Assembly (NCBI RefSeq): GCF_012932365.1 | Contig: NZ_JAAIIH010000010.1 | Coordinates: 29,100-93,099, forward strand | Length of the DNA stretch: 64,000 nt | Source: Bifidobacterium moraviense | GTDB taxonomy: Bacteria > Actinomycetota > Actinomycetes > Actinomycetales > Bifidobacteriaceae | Direction of reading: 5' to 3' | Part shown: positions 21,233-29,907 of the stretch, one piece after another | Layout of the letters: each line of letters starts with the position of its first letter | Position numbering within the stretch: the stretch's first letter is position 1 | Made by a program: the position numbers and the translations under genes | The notes under the pieces: generated by a model | Seen by the model: the letters and a program-made list of their open reading frames with translations, nothing else | Database searches by the model: none | What the model was told of the DNA's origin: nothing

Positions 21233-22269
21233 TGCTGATCCTCCTGGTCGGTGCCGGACACGCCGTCGGACTGGGCGGCCGCCTGCACGGCGGCATAGTC
21301 CTGCGCGGCGCGCTGCTGACGCGCATACAGCACGTTCAGACCGGCGTTCACATCCTGCTTGAGCTTGTCGAGCTGCTGGTCGAGCGACTGCATCACCTCG
21401 ACGCAGTACTTGTCCGCGCCGTTGGTCAGACGGTCGGACTTGGCCTGCGCGGTCTCCATCGTGGCACGCGCCTTGGCCTGCGCGAGCGCCACCACGTTCT
21501 CCTGGCCGGACAGGAACTGCGCCTGGTCGTTCGCCTCCTTGATCATGTCCGCCGCACGCGACTGCGCCGCGGCCACGATCGCGTTCGCCTGCGTCTGCGC
21601 GCCCTCCAGACGCCGCTCCGCCTCGCGCATCAGCGCGCTCGCGCGCTCCAGCTGCACCGGCAGCATCTTTTTGAGCTCCTCCAGCTGCGCGGAAAGCTCG
21701 TCGCGGTCCACCTTCACGACGTTCGGCGTGAAGAACCCCGCCTTGGCCTCGTTCAGCGTGGACTCGATGCCGTCCAGAATGTCGTAGACCGTGGTGAACT
21801 CGTTGCGGGAACGATCGTCGCCGGTGGCGCGCAGATCCGGCATCCGCGGCACCGACGGCTGCTGCGCGGCCGGCCTCGGATCCGCCGACGCCGCCGGGGA
21901 GGCATGACGCGCCTTGTGCACCGGCTCCGTGACCTGATCGTCCGCCACCGCCGGCCGAGGCTGCTCCACATGCTCGCGGATCGGCTCCGGGAACGGCAGC
22001 GGCGCGGGCATCGCGTCCGTGGACAGGGACGGCGCGGCGGAGGACTGCGCGGCCGGGGCCTGCTGCGCGGACTGCGCGGGAACCGCGGGAGACGACTGCG
22101 GCGTCACATCCAACGGGGCGAACGACACCGGAGCCGCCGAATCGTCGGTATCGTCCGAAACGTCGAGCTCCTCCACGCTGCCGGGCTCCACGGTATGCGC
22201 CTCGCCCGTATCGTCGTCATCGTCGCGACCGCGCGCGGAGAACTGCTCGGTCCGCTGATCGTCCACCAT
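21229..22269 (-). CDS. Coiled-coil, DivIVA/SepIVA-like cell-division protein
   Basis: A 346-residue protein. The N-terminal 165 residues are Pro/Ala/Asp-rich and disordered. The C-terminal half is a long Gln/Ala/Glu-rich coiled coil (about 165-330) starting near VYDILDGIESTLNEAKAG. Actinobacterial DivIVA-like proteins such as mycobacterial SepIVA have this coiled-coil plan and the same DUF177/rnc neighbourhood, so a role in septum or polar growth is inferred. ATG 22269 overlaps the coaD TGA by one base, with AAAGGAG placed correctly upstream; the GTG at 22272 is less likely. Confidence 0.72.
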   Translation of the reverse strand: MVDDQRTEQFSARGRDDDDDTGEAHTVEPGSVEELDVSDDTDDSAAPVSFAPLDVTPQSSPAVPAQSAQQAPAAQSSAAPSLSTDAMPAPLPFPEPIREHVEQPRPAVADDQVTEPVHKARHASPAASADPRPAAQQPSVPRMPDLRATGDDRSRNEFTTVYDILDGIESTLNEAKAGFFTPNVVKVDRDELSAQLEELKKMLPVQLERASALMREAERRLEGAQTQANAIVAAAQSRAADMIKEANDQAQFLSGQENVVALAQAKARATMETAQAKSDRLTNGADKYCVEVMQSLDQQLDKLKQDVNAGLNVLYARQQRAAQDYAAVQAAAQSDGVSGTDQEDQQ

Positions 22270-22763
22270 CACCGGCTCCTTTCCTTGGCCACGGCCTCCT
22301 CCAGCATCGTGACCACGCAGCTGGGCACCATGCCCGTCACATCGCCGCCGTGGCGCACCACGTCCTTCACGATCGAACTCGAAATATGCTCCAGCGCCGG
22401 ATTCGCCGGCAGAAACAGCGTCTCCACGCCCGCCAGCTTGCGGTTCACCAGCGCCATGCCCAGCTCCGCCTCATAGTCGCCGTTCTGACGCAGACCCTTC
22501 ACGATCACCTCGGCGCCCACCCGCCTGCAGTACTCCGTGATCAGCCCGGAAGTGGAACCGACCTTCACGTTCGGGAAACCATCCTTGTCCAGCGCGCGCC
22601 GGATCACGTCCGTACGGGTCTCCACGGAGAACATCGGCGTCTTCGCCGCGTTGATGGCCACCACCACATGCACTTCGTCGAAGAACTTCGCGCAACGCTC
22701 GATCACATCGAGATGTCCTGCGGTGACGGGGTCGAACGAGCCGGGGCAAACTGCGATTGTCAT
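22269..22763 (-). CDS. coaD: Phosphopantetheine adenylyltransferase
   Basis: Transfers AMP from ATP to 4'-phosphopantetheine, the penultimate step of coenzyme A synthesis. The 164-residue nucleotidyltransferase has the TxGH motif in [13 protein letters not shown], the conserved [12 protein letters not shown], and the ISSSIVKDV region. ATG 22763 gives the canonical [12 protein letters not shown] start; the reading frame open upstream has no similarity. TAGGCT lies 7 nt before the ATG (leaderless form). It heads a tightly overlapping run with the SepIVA-like and DUF177 genes. Confidence 0.96.
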   Translation of the reverse strand: MTIAVCPGSFDPVTAGHLDVIERCAKFFDEVHVVVAINAAKTPMFSVETRTDVIRRALDKDGFPNVKVGSTSGLITEYCRRVGAEVIVKGLRQNGDYEAELGMALVNRKLAGVETLFLPANPALEHISSSIVKDVVRHGGDVTGMVPSCVVTMLEEAVAKERSR

Positions 22764-22770
22764 GGACAAC

Positions 22771-22776
22771 AGCCTA
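22771..22776 (-). promoter_or_regulatory. Leaderless -10 box for coaD
   Basis: TAGGCT on the minus strand lies 7 nt before ATG 22763. No ribosome binding site is seen between them. Confidence 0.4.
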
Positions 22777-22832
22777 CCGCGGGGCGGCAACTTGTTACGC
22801 GTGGAAGACTGACGGAAGCGCGGCCGCCGACC

Positions 22833-22838
22833 TATGAT
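22833..22838 (+). promoter_or_regulatory. Leaderless -10 box for the DUF3039 gene
   Basis: TATGAT lies 7 nt before ATG 22846. It matches the -10 consensus well and overlaps two upstream ATG triplets at 22834 and 22837. Confidence 0.5.
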
Positions 22839-22845
22839 GGGAGCC

Positions 22846-23142
22846 ATGAACGCTTTCGAAGATGATCTGTCCGACCCGCTGAGCCCCCTCTCCGCCCCCG
22901 ACCAGGGCACCGGCACCGCCGTGCTCGAACGCCCCGAGACCGAGGAGGAGACCAAGAAGGACGACGGCGGTGACGCCGACCGGTTCGCGCACTACGTCTC
23001 CAAGGAGCGCATCGCCGAATCGCGCCTCACCGGCAGGCCCGTCGTGGCGCTGTGCGGCAAGGTATGGGTGCCCAAGCACGATCCGTCGCAGTATCCGGTG
23101 TGCCCGGATTGCAAGCGGATCTACGAAGAGATGATGGGGTGA
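22846..23142 (+). CDS. DUF3039 protein
   Basis: A 98-residue actinobacterial protein of unknown function. The N-terminal third is acidic and Pro-rich. The conserved part, around [19 protein letters not shown] and CPDCKRIYE, contains Cys residues that could bind a metal. It is divergent from coaD. No function is assigned to the family. Confidence 0.85.
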   Translation: MNAFEDDLSDPLSPLSAPDQGTGTAVLERPETEEETKKDDGGDADRFAHYVSKERIAESRLTGRPVVALCGKVWVPKHDPSQYPVCPDCKRIYEEMMG

Positions 23143-23155
23143 GCCGTTCGCTGGG

Positions 23156-23254
23156 GTCGCATATGGGGGAAGCCCCGCTTGATGCGAGACACGCTCAAGG
23201 CCGCTCGGCCAAGCTTACGGTCTCGCATCAAGCGGGGCTTCCCCCATATGCGAC
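23156..23254. repeat. Perfect 35-bp inverted repeat
   Basis: The arms 23156-23190 and 23220-23254 are exact reverse complements over 35 bases and enclose a 29-nt loop with its own GGCC/GGCC pairing. It lies between convergent genes (DUF3039 and aldo/keto reductase), so it may act as a bidirectional terminator. It is much longer than a usual terminator. Confidence 0.85.
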
Positions 23255-23286
23255 AGGCTTGTGCTCAGGTTTTTTGAGCGCCAAAG

Positions 23287-23315
23287 ACGGGACGCGGCTT
23301 ATGGCCGCGTCCCGT
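23287..23315. terminator. Hairpin between convergent genes
   Basis: A 12-bp perfect stem (23287-23298 with 23304-23315) and a 5-nt loop, about 100 bp before the stop codon of the aldo/keto reductase gene. No T-run follows it on the minus strand. Confidence 0.55.
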
Positions 23316-23411
23316 TGCGCTTAGGCCAGCCTGTGCTCAGGTTGGGAGCACCAGATGGCGATGCGCGGCGGGGCCGGCCGTGAGCGGCCCCTTGCGTGCC
23401 TGAGGTGCGGG

Positions 23412-24428
23412 TCAGACGGATCGGGCGGCGATGGAGTCGATGGCGGAGAGTTCGTCGGGGGTGAAGGTGAGGTTCTTCAGGGCGGCGATGTTGTCGAGGA
23501 TCTGCTGCGGCTTGGAGGCGCCGATCAGGACGCTCGTCACCTGGCCGTCGTGCAGGATCCAGGCGAGCGCCATCTCGGCGAGCGTCTGGCCGCGCTGCGC
23601 GGCGATGGCGTTGAGGTCGCGGATCTGCTGCAGGCGCGCCTCGGTCAGGTCGCTGCCGTGCAGGAAGCGGCCGTCGGTGGCGATGCGGCTGTCGACGGGC
23701 ACGCCGTTGAGGTAGCGGTCGGTGAGCAGGCCCTGCGCGAGCGGACTGAACGTGATGATGCCCTTGCCGATGCGGTTCGCGGTCTCCTTGAGCCCGTTGC
23801 GCTCGATCGTGCGGTCGAAGATGTTGTAGCGGTTCTGGTTGATGACGAACGGCACGTGCAGCTCGTCCAGGATCGCGGCCGCGCGCTCCATCGTCGGACC
23901 GTCGTAGTTGGACAGGCCCACGTACAGCGCCTTGCCGGAGCTCACGGCCTGCGCGAGCGCGCCCATGGTCTCCTCCAGCGGCGTGTCCGGATCCGGGCGG
24001 TGGTGGTAGAAGACGTCCACGTAATCCAGGCCCAGACGCTCCAGGCTCCGGTCGAGGCTGGCGAGCAGGTACTTGCGGCTGCCCTTGTCCCCGTAGGGTC
24101 CGGGCCACATCTCGTAGCCGGCCTTGGTGCTGATGATCAGCTCGTCGCGGTGGGCGGCGAAGTAGTCGCGGATGAGCCTGCCGGCGTTGCGCTCGGCGGC
24201 GCCCGGCTCGGGGCCGTAGTTGTTCGCCAGATCGAAGTGCGTGATGCCGTTGTCGAAGGCGGTGAACGCCAGCTGCTTCATCTGCTCGTACGGCGTGTGG
24301 TCGCCGAAGTTGTGCCAGAAGCCCAGGCTCACGGCCGGCAGCTTCAGACCGCTCGCGCCGCAGCGGTTGTAGGTCATGGCGTCGTAGCGCCCGGGCGCGG
24401 GCTCGTACGTCTCGATGGGCTGGAACAT
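23412..24428 (-). CDS. Aldo/keto reductase
   Basis: A 338-residue NADPH-dependent aldo/keto reductase of the YghZ (L-glyceraldehyde 3-phosphate reductase)/Kv-beta-like group. The barrel carries the catalytic tetrad: Asp in THFDLANNY, Tyr in the same NNYGPE motif, Lys in ISTKAGYEM, and His in YHHRPD. The C-terminal cofactor segment includes IGASKPQQI. The natural substrate is unknown. ATG 24428 has GGAGGAAC a few bases upstream. Confidence 0.9.
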   Translation of the reverse strand: MFQPIETYEPAPGRYDAMTYNRCGASGLKLPAVSLGFWHNFGDHTPYEQMKQLAFTAFDNGITHFDLANNYGPEPGAAERNAGRLIRDYFAAHRDELIISTKAGYEMWPGPYGDKGSRKYLLASLDRSLERLGLDYVDVFYHHRPDPDTPLEETMGALAQAVSSGKALYVGLSNYDGPTMERAAAILDELHVPFVINQNRYNIFDRTIERNGLKETANRIGKGIITFSPLAQGLLTDRYLNGVPVDSRIATDGRFLHGSDLTEARLQQIRDLNAIAAQRGQTLAEMALAWILHDGQVTSVLIGASKPQQILDNIAALKNLTFTPDELSAIDSIAARSV

Positions 24429-24551
24429 CGGTTCCTCCTTGAACTCAGTGCTTCACGTGAAACAACGTCGGAACAACGTTGTCTTCGCGTCCCATCGTGC
24501 CACGAGGTGCCGATGACTCGCGCGCGGGAGGTCGCGCCGCACCCATCGCGT

Positions 24552-25184
24552 TCAGCCCAGCGGCGCGCGGTCCGGCAGGACGCGGTCGACGAGGAACAGC
24601 ACCAGACCGCCCGCGAGGAACGCGCCCAGATACGTCACCGCGTTCAGGCCCAGCTGCGCCCAGCCGATCTGCGCGACGTCGACGAATGGGTACGGGTACA
24701 GGGAACCGTTGGACAGCGGCGCGTCGGGCAGGATCGCCGCGCGCAGCAGCACGAACGCCAGATACAGCGGGAAGTAGATCAGCCACGAGAACACGTAGTG
24801 CCACGCGAAGCGGCGGTGCGCGTCGAAGAGCAGGAAGTCCGCCCCGGCCATGATCGGCGTGATCACGTGCACGATCGTCGGCGCCGCCAGGCCGAGCACC
24901 GTGAACGTGTCCGGGCCCATCACCGCCGGCGGCAGCACCAGCCACGCCACCAGGCCGGTGATCGCCATGTACAGCGTCACGCACCCCTTGAGCCACGCCG
25001 GCGGCTGCATGCCGCGCACCAGGCTCGCCGCGCCCGCCCACAGCATCACGAACGCGAACGCGAGGTTCGACTGGTTGGTGAAGAACACCCAGTCCCACGG
25101 CCGCATGCCCGACCATGTGGGAACGGTGCCGGCGATCGCGAGGCCGGCCGCGACGAGTCTGAAGATCCCTGCCACGAGTCTCAT
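24552..25184 (-). CDS. Six-TM membrane protein, Pr6Pr family
   Basis: A 210-residue hydrophobic protein with about six membrane segments, no signal peptide and short loops. The motif FFTNQSNLAF near residue 35 and the His/Pro-containing helix IVHVITPIMAGADFL fit the Pr6Pr family, common in actinobacteria and lactic acid bacteria. The function is unknown. It is separated by 123 bp from the downstream aldo/keto reductase gene on the same strand. Confidence 0.72.
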   Translation of the reverse strand: MRLVAGIFRLVAAGLAIAGTVPTWSGMRPWDWVFFTNQSNLAFAFVMLWAGAASLVRGMQPPAWLKGCVTLYMAITGLVAWLVLPPAVMGPDTFTVLGLAAPTIVHVITPIMAGADFLLFDAHRRFAWHYVFSWLIYFPLYLAFVLLRAAILPDAPLSNGSLYPYPFVDVAQIGWAQLGLNAVTYLGAFLAGGLVLFLVDRVLPDRAPLG

Positions 25185-25276
25185 GCCTCCAGCCTAGTCT
25201 CCCGCGGGCGCCGCGGCGATGCGCGGTACGCGACACGCGAATGGTCAGAATGACTATAAGTGAGCGAGCGGCCGAC

Positions 25277-25282
25277 GAGTAC
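25277..25282 (+). promoter_or_regulatory. pncB promoter -10 box
   Basis: TACACT lies 112 nt before the pncB ATG. The short frame between it and pncB has no similarity and is treated as leader. Confidence 0.35.
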
Positions 25283-25394
25283 ACTGATGAACCAACTGTG
25301 CCAAGTCGCCGAATCGGCCGCGAACGTTGCGGCGGGCGCGCCGGGGCGGGCGGCGAACGCGCGATATGGGCGATCCAAGCGAAAGAGGAACCTG

Positions 25395-26726
25395 ATGGGC
25401 GCTTACACCGATTATTCGCCGGCGTTGATGACCGACATGTACGAATACACCATGCTCGACGCATGCCTCAAGGACGGCACCGCCGACCGCAAGTGCGTGT
25501 TCGAGATCTTCACGCGCCACCTGCCCGAAGGACGCCGCTACGGCGTGGTGGCCGGCACCGGGCGCATCCTCGACGCGCTCGAGCACTTCCGCCTGTCCGA
25601 CGAGGACCTGCGCTTCCTCGCCGACCGCAAGGTGGTGGGCCCCGAGACCATCAAGTGGCTCGAGCACTTCCGCTTCACCGGCTCCATCAAGGGCTACCGC
25701 GAAGGCGAGATGTTCTTCCCCAACTCGCCGATCCTGCAGGTCGAAGGCACGTTCGGCGAATGCACGCTGCTGGAGACGCTGCTGCTGTCGATCCTCAACT
25801 ACGACTCCGCCGTCGCCTCCGCCGCCAGCCGCATGGTCTCCGCGGCCAAGGACCGCCCGTGCATGGACATGGGCGGCCGCCGCACCAACGAATGGGCCGC
25901 CGTCGCCGCCGCGCGCGCCGCCGTCGTGGGCGGATTCAAGGGCACCGCGAACCTGCTCGCCGCGCAGATCTACGGCCTCAAGGCCATCGGCACCGCCGCG
26001 CACTGCTTCACGCTCGTGCACGACGACGAACGCCAGGCCTTCGAATCGCAGATCGCCGCACTGGGCGAAAACACCACGCTGCTCGTGGACACCTACAACA
26101 TCGAGGAAGCCGTCAAGACCGCCGTGGAGGTGGCCGGTCCGAAGCTCGGCGGCGTGCGCATCGACTCCGGCGACCTCGCCTCGCTCGCCCAGCGCGTGCG
26201 CAACCAGCTCGACGCCCTCGGCGCCACCAACACCAAGATCACCGTCACCAACGACCTCGACGAATACGCGCTCGCCGCGCTGCAGACCGCGCCCGTGGAC
26301 TCGTACGGCGTGGGCACCATGCTCGTCACCGGCTCCGGCGCGCCCACCTGCGCCATGGTGTACAAGCTCACCGAACGCGAAGGCGCCGACGGCACCATGG
26401 TCCCCGTGGCCAAGAAGAGCAAGGACAAGGCCACCGTGCCCGGACGCAAGCTCGCGTTCCGCTCCTACGAGTACAACCTCGCCGACTGCGAGCACGTGAT
26501 CTCCGGCTCCGAGGAGAAGCTCGCCGCCTACGAGCCCGACCCGGAGTGGAAGAACCTGCTCGTGGACTACGTGGACCACGGCGAGATCGACCCGCGGTAC
26601 CAGGGTCACGACGCGATCACGGCGGCGCACGAATACCGCGCCAAGGCGCTCGCCGAACTGCCGATCACCGCGCAGTCGCTGATGAAGGGCGAGCCGGTCA
26701 TCCCCACCGAGACGCAGGTGCTGTGA
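25395..26726 (+). CDS. pncB: Nicotinate phosphoribosyltransferase
   Basis: Makes nicotinate mononucleotide from nicotinate and PRPP, driven by ATP hydrolysis, in the salvage route to NAD. It has 443 residues; the N-terminal DMYEYTM, the central MDMGGRRTNEWAA, which includes substrate-contacting Arg/Thr, and VRIDSGDLASLA (the phosphate-binding barrel strands) match family members. ATG 25395 is preceded by AGAGGAA and gives the family-typical MGAYTDYSPALMTDMY start. Confidence 0.95.
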   Translation: MGAYTDYSPALMTDMYEYTMLDACLKDGTADRKCVFEIFTRHLPEGRRYGVVAGTGRILDALEHFRLSDEDLRFLADRKVVGPETIKWLEHFRFTGSIKGYREGEMFFPNSPILQVEGTFGECTLLETLLLSILNYDSAVASAASRMVSAAKDRPCMDMGGRRTNEWAAVAAARAAVVGGFKGTANLLAAQIYGLKAIGTAAHCFTLVHDDERQAFESQIAALGENTTLLVDTYNIEEAVKTAVEVAGPKLGGVRIDSGDLASLAQRVRNQLDALGATNTKITVTNDLDEYALAALQTAPVDSYGVGTMLVTGSGAPTCAMVYKLTEREGADGTMVPVAKKSKDKATVPGRKLAFRSYEYNLADCEHVISGSEEKLAAYEPDPEWKNLLVDYVDHGEIDPRYQGHDAITAAHEYRAKALAELPITAQSLMKGEPVIPTETQVL

Positions 26727-26791
26727 CCGCGCGGTGACGCGGTGCGGGTGCGGTGCGCCGGTGCAGAGCGCGCCGATCGTCGCACTGCGCC

Positions 26792-26923
26792 GCATTTCTG
26801 CCGATCCTTGGCACGCATGACGCAGGTGTAGGCAGATCTGCGTCGTGACGGCCGGTTTTCGGGCCCGATGAACGCATTTCTGCCGATCCTTGCATGATGC
26901 ATGCCAAGGATCGGCAGAAATGC
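26792..26923. repeat. 19-bp repeat, two direct copies and one inverted copy
   Basis: All three copies are identical over 19 bases. The second and third form a perfect 19-bp hairpin with a 12-nt loop, containing ATGATGCAT. It lies between pncB and the HIT gene and could terminate pncB transcripts. Confidence 0.85.
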
Positions 26924-27019
26924 ACCCGCACCGGCGGCGGTGATATGCGCCCATGCCGGCCGGGGCCGTCGAACCGCTGCACATCGCGGCAACAGGCGGT
27001 CGCCGCGCCGGCGCGGCGG

Positions 27020-27025
27020 TACAGT
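27020..27025 (+). promoter_or_regulatory. HIT-gene promoter -10 box
   Basis: TACAGT, 37 nt upstream of ATG 27063; the leader carries AAAGGAG. Confidence 0.45.
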
Positions 27026-27062
27026 GGAACCTGAATTCACTCGCCAATCAAAGGAGAACGAC

Positions 27063-27491
27063 ATGAGTGAAGCTGAACCCTGCGCCTACTGCGACGAAGG
27101 CGCGCCGCTGGACGCGTTCGGCATCAAGATCACGGAGCTGCCGGCTTCCAAGGTGGTGCTGTTCAAGGAGCAGAGCCATCCGGGACGCGTGATCGTGGCC
27201 TCCAAGTACCACGTCAGCGAGATCGTGGACCTCACCCCCGAGCAGCGCGCGGCGTTCTTCGCCGACGTGGAGCGCGTGGCCGAGGCCGTGCACAAGCTGT
27301 TCAACCCGGACAAGGTGAACTACGGCGCCTACGGCGACACCGGCCATCATCTGCACTTCCACCTCGTGCCCAAGTACCATGACGATCCGTTCGAGTGGGG
27401 CAGCACGTTTGCCATGAACCCGGACCGCAAGCACCTGACGGACGCCGAATACGACGAGCTCGTGGCCAAGTACCGCGAGGCGCTCGCCTGA
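27063..27491 (+). CDS. HIT-family nucleotide-binding protein
   Basis: A 142-residue histidine-triad hydrolase or transferase of the HIT superfamily, acting on nucleoside phosphoramidates or dinucleotide polyphosphates. The triad is visible as HHLHFHLVPK near residue 97. Two Cys in EPCAYCDEG at the N terminus could bind zinc, as in some bacterial HIT proteins. AAAGGAG lies 8 nt before ATG 27063. It stands upstream of rph on the same strand. Confidence 0.93.
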   Translation: MSEAEPCAYCDEGAPLDAFGIKITELPASKVVLFKEQSHPGRVIVASKYHVSEIVDLTPEQRAAFFADVERVAEAVHKLFNPDKVNYGAYGDTGHHLHFHLVPKYHDDPFEWGSTFAMNPDRKHLTDAEYDELVAKYREALA

Positions 27492-27677
27492 ATTCCGGTC
27501 GACGGATGACGGCGATGACGGCCGGCGCGCCTCCCCGCGAGGCGGCCGGCCGTTCGCATGCGCGGGCGGATCGTGGGCGCGGTGCGAGCGCGGCGCGAGC
27601 GGGTTCGCACGCGGCGACGTCACGCGCGGACGCGCGCGCAGGTGCTAGGGTGTGCGAGGAACTTCAGGAGGTTACGC

Positions 27678-28445
27678 ATGGCTGAGATCAAGGATCTGCT
27701 GGCGGGAACGGGCACCGTGGTCCGTCCCGACGGGCGCAAGGTGGACGAGCTGCGTCCGGTGTCCATCACCCGTCACTTCACCGACGCGCCGGAGGGGTCG
27801 GTGCTCATCTGCTGCGGCAACACGCGTGTGATGTGCACGGCCACGTTCACTCCGGGCGTGCCGCGCTGGCGCAAGGATTCGGGGCTCGGCTGGGTGACCG
27901 CCGAGTACGCGATGCTGCCGCGCGCCACCGCCGAGCGCACCGACCGCGAGTCGGTCAAGGGCAAGATCGGCGGCCGCACGCACGAGATCAGCCGACTCAT
28001 CGGCCGCTGCCTCAGGGGCGTGGTCAACATGAAGGCGCTGGGCGAGAACCAGATCCAGATCGACTGCGACGTACTGCAGGCCGACGGCGGCACGCGCACC
28101 GCATCCGTCACCGGCGCGTACGTGGCGCTCGTCGACGCGCTGCACTGGGCCGAGCGTCACAAGCACATCCGCTCCGCCGGCCGCGTGCTCAACGATTCCG
28201 TGTCCGCCGTCTCCGTGGGCGTGATCAATGGCACGCCGATGCTGGACCTGCCGTACGTGGAGGACAGCCAGGCTATGACCGACATGAACGTGGCGATGAC
28301 CGGCTCCGGCAAGTTCATCGAGATCCAGGGCACCGCCGAGCATCGTCCGTTCGACCGCGACGAGCTCAACGTGCTGCTCGATCTGGCGGCCAAGGGCAAC
28401 AAGGAGCTGCAGGCCGCGCAGCGTGCGGCGCTGGCGCAGGACTGA
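27678..28445 (+). CDS. rph: Ribonuclease PH
   Basis: A phosphorolytic 3'-5' exoribonuclease that trims tRNA precursors. It has 255 residues: the RNase PH core with [15 protein letters not shown] near the N terminus, the RNA/phosphate site [14 protein letters not shown], and the [15 protein letters not shown] signature with the conserved Arg residues. AGGAGG is 6 nt before ATG 27678. It is followed after 88 bp by the RdgB gene; rph and rdgB are adjacent in many actinobacteria. Confidence 0.97.
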   Translation: MAEIKDLLAGTGTVVRPDGRKVDELRPVSITRHFTDAPEGSVLICCGNTRVMCTATFTPGVPRWRKDSGLGWVTAEYAMLPRATAERTDRESVKGKIGGRTHEISRLIGRCLRGVVNMKALGENQIQIDCDVLQADGGTRTASVTGAYVALVDALHWAERHKHIRSAGRVLNDSVSAVSVGVINGTPMLDLPYVEDSQAMTDMNVAMTGSGKFIEIQGTAEHRPFDRDELNVLLDLAAKGNKELQAAQRAALAQD

Positions 28446-28533
28446 TCGATTCGCGACTGATCGATTCGCGGCCGATTACGGACTGATCGCACACAGATCG
28501 CACGACACATACGACACACACAGAGGAGGGACC

Positions 28534-29211
28534 ATGGCCGATACGATCACCGTGGTGGTGGCCACGCACAACGAAGGCAAGCTGGTGGAGATCCGCCGCA
28601 TCCTCGAGGAGGGGCTCGGCGCCGACGCCGCGCGCATCGAGCTGAAGTCCGCGGGGTCGCTGGGGCTCGACGACCCCACCGAGACCGGCGTGACGTTCGA
28701 GGAGAACGCGCTGCTCAAGGCGCGCGACGCCGCAAGGCAGACCGGCATGCCGGCCATCGCCGACGACTCCGGACTCATCGTGGACGTGATGGGCGCCGCC
28801 CCCGGCATCCTGTCCGCCCGCTGGGCCGGTGCGCACGGGCACGACGCGGCCAACAACGCGCTGCTGCTCGCGCAGATCGACGACATCCCGGACGCCAAGC
28901 GCACGGCCCGCTTCCGCTGCGCCGCCGCGCTGGTGGTGCCGGCGGCAGCCGGTTCCGAGACCGGTTCCGAGACCGTGGAGCTGGGCGAGATGCCGGGCGT
29001 GATCATCCGCAAGGCGCGCGGCGAGCACGGCTTCGGCTACGATCCGATCTTCGTGCCGGACGACCAGCCCGGCCGCACCAGCGACGACCCCGACCACGAG
29101 GGCGAGCCGCTGACGAGCGCCGAGATGACGCCGAAGGAGAAGAACGCGATCTCGCACCGCGGCAAGGCGCTGCGCGCGCTGGTGCCCGCGATCGAGGCGC
29201 TGCTCGGCTGA
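28534..29211 (+). CDS. rdgB: Non-canonical purine NTP pyrophosphatase (RdgB/HAM1)
   Basis: Hydrolyses ITP, dITP and XTP to monophosphates, keeping them out of nucleic acids. It has 225 residues. Visible motifs: ATHNEGKLVEI (N-terminal), IADDSGLIVDVM with the metal/substrate Asp pair, GFGYDPIFVPD, and the C-terminal KNAISHRGKAL. A loop of about 15 acidic residues is inserted after FVPDDQPG. GAGGAGG lies 5 nt before ATG 28534. Confidence 0.95.
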   Translation: MADTITVVVATHNEGKLVEIRRILEEGLGADAARIELKSAGSLGLDDPTETGVTFEENALLKARDAARQTGMPAIADDSGLIVDVMGAAPGILSARWAGAHGHDAANNALLLAQIDDIPDAKRTARFRCAAALVVPAAAGSETGSETVELGEMPGVIIRKARGEHGFGYDPIFVPDDQPGRTSDDPDHEGEPLTSAEMTPKEKNAISHRGKALRALVPAIEALLG

Positions 29212-29526
29212 CGCGGCAAGCGGATCCGCGCGGCCGATGCGGCTCGCGGGGCCGCGCTCGATCGTGCCGCGCAGGGACATGGCAACGGACGCATGGCAGG
29301 GCTGTGCGTCCGCTGCCGTTTTTCATATGCGCGCATACGCAGCTGACGGTATTCGGGCGCTGAAATGGTCGGTTGCGTATGCGTGCATATGCGGACGTAG
29401 GGGTTTTGTAGGGTTTCGTCGGTCCGGACGTGCGGGCGGTCGCCTGCGTGCGTGGCGGGAGGTGCCGATCAGGCAGTTTTTCTGGGGAAACTGCCTTTGC
29501 GTGACTTTTCAAGGGGCATTCGGGAA

Positions 29527-29557
29527 CACTCAGAAGAAGGGACCCTACTTCTGAGTG
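29527..29557. repeat. CACTCAGAAG hairpin, copy 1
   Basis: CACTCAGAAG pairs perfectly with CTTCTGAGTG, with an 11-nt loop containing GGGACC. The same hairpin recurs at 29662, and diverged copies occur at 56529 and 56680. Confidence 0.75.
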
Positions 29558-29661
29558 GGTGTCTTGGGTAGAGCCTCGTTCGGAGACCTTGACGATTGGC
29601 GGAATGATGCGGTTTTCCCGTTGCCGACGACGCGAATTCCGATGGTCCTTGCGCGGACGGA

Positions 29662-29692
29662 CACTCAGAAGAAGGGACCCCTGTTCTGAGTG
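29662..29692. repeat. CACTCAGAA hairpin, copy 2
   Basis: A 9-bp stem, CACTCAGAA/TTCTGAGTG, with the GAAGGGACCC loop sequence of copy 1, starting 135 bp after it. Confidence 0.75.
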
Positions 29693-29753
29693 CCTCTCGC
29701 GTCGGGCCTTCCGCGCCGATGCCGGCTCCTCCCGGTCTTCCGCGCCGAAGCGC

Positions 29754-29837
29754 TGGTGCGCGAGATGGGACTTGAACCCACACGTCTAGGACACAGGAAC
29801 CTAAATCCTGCGCGTCTACCAATTCCGCCACTCGCGC
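29754..29837 (-). tRNA. tRNA-Leu (anticodon TAG)
   Basis: On the minus strand the acceptor GCGCGAG pairs with CTCGCGC. The anticodon stem CAGGA/TCCTG holds the loop TTTAGGT with anticodon TAG, decoding CUA and CUG-family leucine codons. A variable arm and the TTCAAGT T-loop are present, and the 3' CCA is encoded. Total 84 nt. Confidence 0.95.
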
Positions 29838-29864
29838 GTGATGTGCAACCGCATGATATGCAAA

Positions 29865-29899
29865 ACCCTAGGCGTTCCGTGCTCGGACGCGCCTAGGGT
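29865..29899 (-). terminator. Terminator between the two tRNA genes
   Basis: A 10-bp perfect stem (29865-29874 with 29890-29899) followed on the minus strand by TTTTG. It lies just downstream of tRNA-Thr, so tRNA-Leu is likely to have its own promoter or rely on read-through. Confidence 0.7.
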
Positions 29900-29907
29900 G
29901 CTGCCGG

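Larger units (their letters stand above)
26727..27062. other. Gap with a 19-mer in three copies and the HIT-gene promoter
   Basis: No gene is supported. GCATTTCTGCCGATCCTTG occurs at 26792-26810 and 26874-26892, and inverted at 26905-26923. TACAGT at 27020-27025 is a likely -10 box for the HIT gene. Confidence 0.7.
29212..29753. other. Gene-free stretch with two hairpin repeats
   Basis: No gene is supported. There is an inverted CATATGCGCGCATACGCA-like pair around 29324-29394 and a pair of CACTCAGAA hairpins at 29527 and 29662. Confidence 0.65.

Noticed and set aside
23156..23254. The 35-bp inverted repeat as transposon ends
   Set aside because: Only 29 nt lie between the arms and no flanking duplication or transposase is present.
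28366..29280. Minus-strand frame opposite rdgB
   Set aside because: A shadow with low-complexity composition; rdgB has all family motifs.
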